A DNA stretch of 5,234 nt, taken from NCBI GenBank assembly GCA_905197585.1, contig CAJJZO010000140.1, positions 1-5,234 of the forward strand, read 5' to 3'. Both the position numbers and the translations under genes were made by a program. This DNA comes from an uncultured Collinsella sp. (GTDB taxonomy: Bacteria; Actinomycetota; Coriobacteriia; Coriobacteriales; Coriobacteriaceae). Shown here piece after piece: positions 1-5,234 of the stretch. Numbering within the stretch: position 1 is the stretch's first letter; each line of letters opens with the position of its first letter. A model generated the notes under the pieces. It made no database searches and was not told the origin of the DNA. It worked only from the letters and a program-made list of their open reading frames with translations.

Positions 1-148
1 TGCTTATTGCCCAACTCTGCCTCGCGTATTTATTGTGGCCTTTGGCTCCTTCTCACGCGCCCATGCTTAAATTTTTCCGCCGGCCCGGCCCCCACCCACA
101 CGGGAGGCATCGCTAAGTTATCCCCCGGCATTCAGAAAATCTAAGTGC
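1..148. other. Non-coding upstream flank, no gene recognised
   Basis: I see no convincing gene here. Two + frames are open from the left edge, stopping at 114-116 and 142-144, but both translate to short peptides without a recognisable domain, so a C-terminal tail of an upstream gene cannot be excluded or supported. The only minus-strand start I followed (108-110) gives about 26 residues and stops. A GC-rich tract lies at about 78-92, and no clear hairpin plus T-run terminator is visible. Confidence 0.4.
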
Positions 149-167
149 CAAAAAATAAGATTTTTTG
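149..167. repeat. Perfect 8-bp A/T-rich inverted repeat upstream of groES
   Basis: CAAAAAAT (149-156) and ATTTTTTG (160-167) are exact reverse complements separated by AAG. The element lies about 110 bases upstream of the groES start and just upstream of the candidate -10 box, which is where an operator or upstream activating element would sit. It could also be the end of a terminator of an upstream transcript, or intrinsically bent DNA. It does not resemble the CIRCE (HrcA) or HAIR (HspR) heat-shock operators. The repeat is directly seen; its function is inference. Confidence 0.5.
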
Positions 168-184
168 ACTCCGTGTTGTATAAC
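165..184 (+). promoter_or_regulatory. Weak candidate promoter of the groES-groEL operon
   Basis: TATAAC at 179-184 is a good -10 hexamer. TTGACT at 165-170 matches a -35 hexamer, but the two are only 8 bases apart, too close to work together as a standard sigma-70 pair. With normal spacing the -35 would be the poor TAAGAT at 156-161, inside the inverted repeat. If TATAAC is used, transcription would begin near 190 and leave a leader of about 85 nt. It may need an activator or an alternative sigma factor. Confidence 0.35.
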
Positions 185-263
185 CCGCCATTCGTGGGTA
201 CCATTCAACGCGTACGCAAACAAAAAGGGTTAATTCGCGTGGTATGACCGCGCGGCCCAAAAA

Positions 264-268
264 GGAGG
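264..268 (+). promoter_or_regulatory. Strong Shine-Dalgarno site fixing the groES start
   Basis: GGAGG, flanked by A-rich sequence, ends 8 bases before the ATG at 277. It decides the start: the in-frame ATG at 244 would put this site inside the coding region and add 11 residues absent from typical GroES proteins. Confidence 0.85.
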
Positions 269-276
269 AAACAAGC

Positions 277-570
277 ATGTCGTCTTTGAAGCCGCTTGCA
301 GATCGCGTCCTGGTCAAGCCCGACGAGGCCGAGCAGAAGACCGCTTCTGGTCTGTATATCGCCAGCAACGCTCAGGAGAAGCCGCAGCGCGGCACCATCG
401 TTGCCGTGGGCGCCGGCAAGGTCAACGACAAGGGTGAGCGCATCCCCATGGACGTCAAGGTTGGCGACGTTGTCATCTACGGTAAGTTCGGTGGCAACGA
501 GGTCAAGGTCGACGGCGAGAAGTATCTGCTGATGCGCGCCGACGACATCTACGCTGTCGTCGAGGCCTAG
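277..570 (+). CDS. groES: Co-chaperonin GroES (Cpn10)
   Basis: GroES is the heptameric lid of the GroEL chamber. It binds the apical domains of GroEL in the ATP state and encloses the substrate protein in the cytoplasm. The product is 97 aa, the usual length. The N-terminal Cpn10 signature is intact: L4-K-P-L-A-D-R10, the hydrophobic VLV at 11-13, then S24-G-L-Y-I28. The mobile loop spans roughly residues 17-36, with Leu-Tyr-Ile at 26-28 as the GroEL-contacting tripeptide. The C-terminal half shows the usual order: VAVGAGK (42-48), a KVGDVVIYGKFGG segment (61-73), and an end in DDIYAVVEA. The start at 277 is set by the Shine-Dalgarno site at 264-268. groEL follows after 96 bases in the same direction, so the two are almost certainly co-transcribed. 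Nothing in the protein looks degraded. Confidence 0.97.
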   Translation: MSSLKPLADRVLVKPDEAEQKTASGLYIASNAQEKPQRGTIVAVGAGKVNDKGERIPMDVKVGDVVIYGKFGGNEVKVDGEKYLLMRADDIYAVVEA

Positions 571-588
571 TCTCGTCGGAATCTCTGA

Positions 589-2304
<1,716 letters not shown>

Positions 2305-2305
2305 G

Positions 2306-2406
2306 GCCGACAAGGTCTAGAACTCCCACCGGGAATCCGGGGGCGTGACGGGGGCTTCTCTCCGGAACGTCCTCGGATTCCCTGCGTTTACGGCCTTGAG
2401 GTCGGC
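2306..2406 (+). terminator. Long structured RNA element after groEL, probable 3' end of operon
   Basis: The outer stem pairs GCCGAC and AAGG (2306-2315) with CCTT (2394-2397) and GTCGGC (2401-2406), with a 3-nt GAG bulge. Two further pairs (2316-2317 with 2392-2393) extend it. After an unpaired stretch on each side, a 16-bp inner stem pairs 2331-2346 with 2367-2382, including two G-U pairs. Next come two opposed G/A mismatches (2347-2348 against 2365-2366), then five more pairs (2349-2353 with 2360-2364) and a six-base loop. The stop codon of groEL ends at 2304. No T-run follows either stem, so if it is a terminator it is of the U-poor kind often reported in actinobacteria. It could instead protect the mRNA 3' end or be an independent RNA or repeat element. 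Confidence 0.6.
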
Positions 2407-2430
2407 GGGCGGAGAAGGACGTGGTTGATA

Positions 2431-2444
2431 GGGATACGTGTCCC
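2431..2444. repeat. 14-bp near-palindrome, possible operator
   Basis: GGGATACGTGTCCC reads as its own reverse complement at 12 of 14 positions, the mismatch being the T/G pair at 2435 and 2440. With no loop it cannot make a stable RNA hairpin, so it looks more like a site for a dimeric DNA-binding protein. It lies about 140 bases upstream of the ribU promoter. The regulator is unknown. Confidence 0.3.
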
Positions 2445-2447
2445 CTT

Positions 2448-2475
2448 CGCTGTTTCGCGCTTTGCGCGAAAGGCG
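2448..2475 (+). terminator. GC-rich hairpin in the groEL-ribU spacer
   Basis: TTTCGCGC (2453-2460) and GCGCGAAA (2464-2471) are perfect complements around a TTT loop. CGC (2448-2450) and GCG (2473-2475) extend the stem past a T-G pair and one bulged G. There is no T-run afterwards. It may be a second, backup transcription end for the groESL operon, or an inverted-repeat protein-binding site. Confidence 0.4.
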
Positions 2476-2559
2476 CGCTACTTTGGAATGGGTGGGGAAC
2501 GTGGTTGTTGCGGCAACTGGTCCCAGCCATAAATTATCCTTGGCATACTTGCGCGAAAG
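2462..2559 (+). repeat. 11-bp direct repeat pair linking the hairpin and the ribU promoter
   Basis: TTGCGCGAAAG occurs at 2462-2472 and at 2549-2559. The first copy is part of the loop and the 3' arm of the hairpin at 2448-2475. The second supplies the -35-like TTGCGC of the candidate ribU promoter. The spacing is 87 bases. The repeat is seen directly; a shared regulatory role is inference. Confidence 0.45.
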
Positions 2560-2576
2560 CCTGCTGGTGCTACACT
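2549..2576 (+). promoter_or_regulatory. Candidate extended -10 promoter of the ribU operon
   Basis: TACACT at 2571-2576 is a reasonable -10 hexamer preceded by TGC, giving an extended -10 (TGnTACACT). TTGCGC at 2549-2554 is an acceptable -35 with a 16-base spacer. Transcription would begin near 2583, immediately before the riboswitch aptamer. That placement, at the very start of a riboswitch transcript, is the best support for this promoter. Confidence 0.6.
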
Positions 2577-2585
2577 TGCAATTGC

Positions 2586-2766
2586 TGTTTCAGGGCGGGG
2601 TGAAATTCCCCACTGGCGGTAAATCGGGCGGTGTCAAAGGGATGCCGTGGCGCAGGCGAGGTGTCTGTGACCGAGCCGATGAGTCCGCGACCCGTGTGTG
2701 CGTTGGTTCGCATGCCGGCTGAACTGGTGAGATCCCAGTACCAACGGTTAGAGTCCGGATGAAAGA
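2586..2766 (+). promoter_or_regulatory. FMN riboswitch (RFN element)
   Basis: This is an mRNA aptamer that binds flavin mononucleotide and represses riboflavin synthesis or uptake genes when FMN is abundant. The conserved blocks are clear. GGGCGGGGTGAAATTCCCC begins at 2593, followed by ACTGGCGGT. AGTCCGCGACCCG lies in the middle. CTGGTGAGATCCCAG occupies 2724-2738, and AACGGTTAGAGTCCGGATGA starts at 2743. P1 closes by TTTCA (2588-2592) with TGAAA (2760-2764), and can be extended past an internal loop by GCT (2584-2586) with GGC (2767-2769). The arm between the first and middle blocks and the arm at about 2690-2716 are the variable ones. No terminator hairpin fits between the aptamer and the ribU start, so control is probably at translation initiation. 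Confidence 0.95.
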
Positions 2767-2776
2767 GGCAGGTGAT
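2764..2776 (+). promoter_or_regulatory. ribU ribosome-binding region overlapping riboswitch P1
   Basis: AGAGG (2764-2768) lies 11 bases and AGGTGA (2770-2775) 4 bases before the ATG at 2780. Neither has ideal spacing. AGAGG overlaps the 3' strand of the riboswitch closing stem, so a ligand-stabilised P1 could hide it. This supports 2780 as the start rather than the in-frame ATG at 2759, which is itself inside the aptamer. Confidence 0.55.
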
Positions 2777-2779
2777 CTT

Positions 2780-3370
2780 ATGTCTGAACAGTCGCAGCAT
2801 ATCCATTTTGAGAACACGAATAGGTGGAGCACCAAACAGCTCGTTACCATGGCGTTGATGTGCGCCTTAGGCGCCCTGTTTATGTACGTGCAACTGCCCA
2901 TCCTTCCCTCGGCGCCGTTTTTGACGTATGACCCGTCGCTGGTGCCGGCGATGGTGTGTGGATTTGCGTATGGCCCTGGTGCCGGCACCGCTGTTGCCGC
3001 CATGGCGATCGTCATCCATGCGCTTACCACGGGCGATTGGGTTGGTGCGATTATGAACTTGGTTGCCACGCTGGGCTATATTCTGCCTGCGGCTATCGTC
3101 TACCAGAAGATGCATACCTATAAGGGTGCCGTGATTGGCCTGGCGCTGGGTGTTATTGCCGCTACGGCGCTGTCTATGGTCGCAAACCTTACCATTGGCG
3201 TTTGGTTCTGGTATGGCTCGGTCGATGCGATCGCCCCGCTCATGATTCCCGCCGTTTTGCCGTTCAACCTCATCAAGACCGTGCTCAACTCGGTGTTGAC
3301 GCTGGCAGTGTACAAGGCGGTCTCTAATCTCATCACGCCCAAGAAGGACCAGGTCAAAGGCCGCGCATGA
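2780..3370 (+). CDS. ribU: Riboflavin ECF transporter S component RibU
   Basis: RibU is the membrane-embedded substrate-binding subunit of an energy-coupling factor (ECF) transporter. It captures riboflavin and delivers it when coupled to EcfT and the EcfA ATPases. The product is 196 aa, normal for the family, with about six hydrophobic segments at roughly 18-38, 54-66, 68-84, 88-108, 115-142 and 154-182. Family-like features are PFLTYDPSLVPAM around 46-58, the GPGAGT turn at 65-70, the GAIMN segment at 89-93, and PFNLIKTVLN at 161-170. The FMN riboswitch immediately upstream makes riboflavin the most likely substrate. I chose the start at 2780 because it has a ribosome-binding region just ahead; starting at 2759 would add seven residues encoded by the riboswitch. 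The stop codon overlaps the next gene's ATG (ATGA), which implies translational coupling and a shared transcript. Confidence 0.92.
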   Translation: MSEQSQHIHFENTNRWSTKQLVTMALMCALGALFMYVQLPILPSAPFLTYDPSLVPAMVCGFAYGPGAGTAVAAMAIVIHALTTGDWVGAIMNLVATLGYILPAAIVYQKMHTYKGAVIGLALGVIAATALSMVANLTIGVWFWYGSVDAIAPLMIPAVLPFNLIKTVLNSVLTLAVYKAVSNLITPKKDQVKGRA

Positions 3371-5234
3371 TTGAGTGTCGGAGCGTTTCCTTTAGCTACG
3401 ACGGCGCTGCGAAAGCGCTCGATGGCATCGATCTGAACATCGAGGATGGCGAGTTTTTCTGCATCCTCGGCGGCAATGGGTCGGGCAAGTCGACGTTTGC
3501 CAAGCACCTGAACGCGCTGCTGCATCCCGATACGGGAACGGTGTGCGTCAACGGCATGGACGCGTCCGATCCCGAGCTGGTCTACGACATCCGCTCGACT
3601 GCGGGCATGGTGTTCCAGAATCCCGATGACCAGCTTGTGGCGACGCTTGTCGAGGACGATGTTGCGTTTGGTCCCGAGAACTTAGGGGTCGAATCGGCCC
3701 AGATCGCGCAGCGCGTGCGCGAGGCGCTGAAGGCCGTGGGTCTGGTGGGCTTTGAGCGCCACGAGACCCACGCTCTCTCGGGCGGACAAAAGCAGCGCGT
3801 GGCGCTTGCCGGCGTGCTCGCCATGGAGCCACGCGTGCTCATTTTGGACGAAGCGTCCTCGATGCTCGATCCGCGCGGGCGCAAGGGCCTTATGAAGGCC
3901 TGTCACGCGCTGCACGAACGCGGCATGACCATCGTGATGATTACGCACTTTATGGAAGAGGCCGCTGAGGCCGATCGCGTTGCTGTCTTCCAAGCGGGGC
4001 GCGTTGCCATGCTCGGCACGCCCGAGGAGATCTTGACGCGGGCGGACGAACTCGCGCGGCTGAATCTGGATATGCCGGCATCGTGCTGTCTTGGCAGGGC
4101 GCTTCGCGCGAAGGGCGTGCCCATTTGCGCACGGGTGCGCGAGGCGGATATGGTCGCCGAGATTGCGCAGACTTATGCCGAGCGGAGTGGGACAGGCATC
4201 GCCGGGCGGCCTTTCGCATCCGATCCTCGTATTCCCGACAACGTCTCCTCTGCAATCGATGGCGCAGACGCGCTGGAGCCCGTCATCGAGATTTCGCACC
4301 TTTCGTATAGCTATTCGCTGAGCGCCCGCGAGCGCCGTCGCTGGCAAAAGCGCTCAGCCGTCGAGGGCGCATCGAACAAACAGGCTCTCTGGGGCAACGA
4401 CCCCAGCAGTCCGTGGGCACTGCGTGATGTATCGCTGACGGTGCGTCGTGGCGAGTTCCTGGGCCTTGCGGGCCATACCGGTTCGGGTAAGTCGACGCTG
4501 GTTCAGCATCTCAACGGCCTGAGTCGTCCCCAGGAGGGTTCCGTTTATGCGTTGGGGCTCGACCTGGCAAACAAGAAACATCCCGCCCCGGTTAAGGCAA
4601 AGGTCGGCGTGGAGATTCAGTATCCAGAGCGTCAGCTGTTTGCCGAGACCGTGGCACAGGACGTGGCATTTGGTCCGCATAACCTTGGCTTGTCGCAGGC
4701 CGAAGTTGCCCGCCGCGTTGAGTCATCGCTCGCGCGCGTGGGCCTCGTCCTGGCCACGGTGGGCGATAAGAGCCCCTTTGAGCTCTCGGGCGGGCAGCAG
4801 CGGCGCGTGGCGTTTGCCGCCGTGCTTGCCATGGAGCCCGAGGTCCTGGTGCTCGATGAACCCATGGCGGGGCTCGATCCGGCTGCGCGCAGGGATTTCC
4901 TTGAGCTTATCGATCGACTCCATCGCGAGGGCCTGACCGTTGTCATGGTTTCGCACAGCATGGATGACCTGGCCAATTGCTGCGACCGTATTGTCGTGAT
5001 GAACGAGGGCACGGTGTTTGCCGAGGGTACGCCCGCTCAGGTTTTTGCGCATGCGGATGAGCTCAAGTCGATTGGCTTGGGTGTTCCCGCTGCCCAGCGT
5101 ATGGCGCTGGCGCTTACGGAGGCGGGCGTGGCGCCGCGTCGCGGCGGGCGCGATAAGGGTGAGTCGGTGGGCGACCCGTGGGGCAATTTGGGGAGCGGTC
5201 GCTCAGACGGGTCTTCTAACGGGGCGGGCCTTGG
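3367..5234 (+). CDS. ecfA1A2: Fused EcfA1-EcfA2 ABC ATPase of an ECF transporter, 3' end outside window
   Basis: This is the energising ATPase pair of an ECF vitamin transporter, here encoded as one polypeptide of at least 622 residues that is still open at the right edge. AAAGG at 3356-3360 lies 6 bases before the ATG. Domain 1, EcfA1-like, has Walker A GNGSGKST (36-43), Q-loop Gln84 in FQNPDDQ, LSGGQ (137-141), Walker B ending in Asp161-Glu162, and switch His194. Residues about 229-275 resemble the usual EcfA C-terminal helical region. A linker of about 30 residues follows. Domain 2, EcfA2-like, has GHTGSGKST (369-377), Gln418 in IQYPERQ, LSGGQ (473-477), Walker B Asp497-Glu498 and His530. 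Both sites look catalytically complete. Domain 2 carries a basic insertion at about 319-348, and the protein then enters a Gly/Ser/Asp-rich tail (about 590-622). A third domain such as EcfT beyond the edge cannot be ruled out. Confidence 0.93.
   Translation, partial: MIECRSVSFSYDGAAKALDGIDLNIEDGEFFCILGGNGSGKSTFAKHLNALLHPDTGTVCVNGMDASDPELVYDIRSTAGMVFQNPDDQLVATLVEDDVAFGPENLGVESAQIAQRVREALKAVGLVGFERHETHALSGGQKQRVALAGVLAMEPRVLILDEASSMLDPRGRKGLMKACHALHERGMTIVMITHFMEEAAEADRVAVFQAGRVAMLGTPEEILTRADELARLNLDMPASCCLGRALRAKGVPICARVREADMVAEIAQTYAERSGTGIAGRPFASDPRIPDNVSSAIDGADALEPVIEISHLSYSYSLSARERRRWQKRSAVEGASNKQALWGNDPSSPWALRDVSLTVRRGEFLGLAGHTGSGKSTLVQHLNGLSRPQEGSVYALGLDLANKKHPAPVKAKVGVEIQYPERQLFAETVAQDVAFGPHNLGLSQAEVARRVESSLARVGLVLATVGDKSPFELSGGQQRRVAFAAVLAMEPEVLVLDEPMAGLDPAARRDFLELIDRLHREGLTVVMVSHSMDDLANCCDRIVVMNEGTVFAEGTPAQVFAHADELKSIGLGVPAAQRMALALTEAGVAPRRGGRDKGESVGDPWGNLGSGRSDGSSNGAGL

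Larger units (their letters stand above)
2419..2507 (+). repeat. 9-bp direct repeat pair in the intergenic region
   Basis: ACGTGGTTG occurs at 2419-2427 and again at 2499-2507, 80 bases apart. The copies are too short to imply an insertion event on their own, but they occur in the same stretch as a longer repeat pair with similar spacing (2462-2472 and 2549-2559), which could indicate an old partial duplication. Confidence 0.35.

Noticed and set aside
63..116. 17-codon forward reading frame in the upstream flank
   Set aside because: No ribosome-binding site and no recognisable sequence; most likely chance.
141..149. CTAAGTGCC as a possible half of a CIRCE element
   Set aside because: It does not match either CIRCE half-site in the right orientation and there is no partner half at the required 9-base spacing.
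244..276. Upstream in-frame ATG giving an 11-residue longer GroES
   Set aside because: The strong GGAGG at 264-268 fits the ATG at 277, and the added residues do not belong to the conserved GroES N-terminus.
2488..2532. Tiny 14-codon forward reading frame (MGGERGCC...) before the ribU promoter
   Set aside because: No Shine-Dalgarno site, no visible role as a leader peptide, and it lies upstream of the likely transcription start.
2438..2722. Forward 94-codon open frame across the spacer and riboswitch
   Set aside because: It runs through the FMN aptamer, shows no domain or Shine-Dalgarno site, and the RNA element explains the conservation.
2759..2779. Alternative RibU start seven codons upstream
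   Set aside because: This ATG lies inside the conserved 3' end of the FMN aptamer and has no good ribosome-binding site ahead of it. Kept only as a regulatory curiosity.
2590..3069. Minus-strand 159-codon open frame opposite the riboswitch and ribU
   Set aside because: It is antisense to well-supported elements and has no recognisable protein features.
3682..4347. Minus-strand 221-codon open frame over the first ATPase domain
   Set aside because: Antisense shadow of the fused ATPase gene, which has all ABC motifs on the + strand.

Overview
The window looks like a piece of a high-GC bacterial chromosome. It carries a housekeeping chaperonin operon followed by a riboflavin-uptake operon, both on the + strand. 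The combination of GC-rich C/G-ending codons, an actinobacterial-style GroEL, and an FMN-riboswitch-controlled ribU joined to a fused pair of ECF ATPase domains suggests a gut Coriobacteriia lineage such as Collinsella or a relative. That assignment is an inference from style and gene order, not from a database comparison.

Region 1 (1-276) is a non-coding leader. It holds a perfect A/T-rich inverted repeat (149-167), a weak promoter candidate (-10 at 179-184) and a strong Shine-Dalgarno sequence for groES. I see no recognisable CIRCE or HAIR heat-shock operator. Region 2 (277-2304) is groES (97 aa) and groEL (545 aa), separated by a 96-base spacer that can fold into two competing hairpins. 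Region 3 (2305-2583) is non-coding and unusually structured. A roughly 100-nt nearly continuous stem directly follows the groEL stop codon. It is followed by a 14-bp near-palindrome, a tight GC-rich hairpin, two pairs of short direct repeats, and an extended -10 promoter.

Region 4 (about 2586-5234) is an FMN riboswitch, then ribU (the riboflavin-binding S component of an ECF transporter), then one long open frame overlapping ribU by 4 bases. That frame encodes two complete ABC ATPase domains, EcfA1-like then EcfA2-like, in a single polypeptide. It is still open at the right edge of the window, inside a Gly/Ser-rich tail. The EcfT membrane component is not visible and would be expected just downstream, as a separate gene or as a further fusion.

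Functionally, GroES and GroEL form the protein-folding chamber. RibU captures riboflavin in the membrane, and the two ATPase domains would power its release into the cell through EcfT. FMN made from imported riboflavin would bind the riboswitch and shut the operon down, probably at translation, because the ribU Shine-Dalgarno sequence abuts and partly overlaps the riboswitch closing stem and no terminator fits between them. The most interesting points are the fused dual ATPase, the placement of the energising module under FMN control, and the long structured RNA after groEL. None of these establishes a wholly new system.
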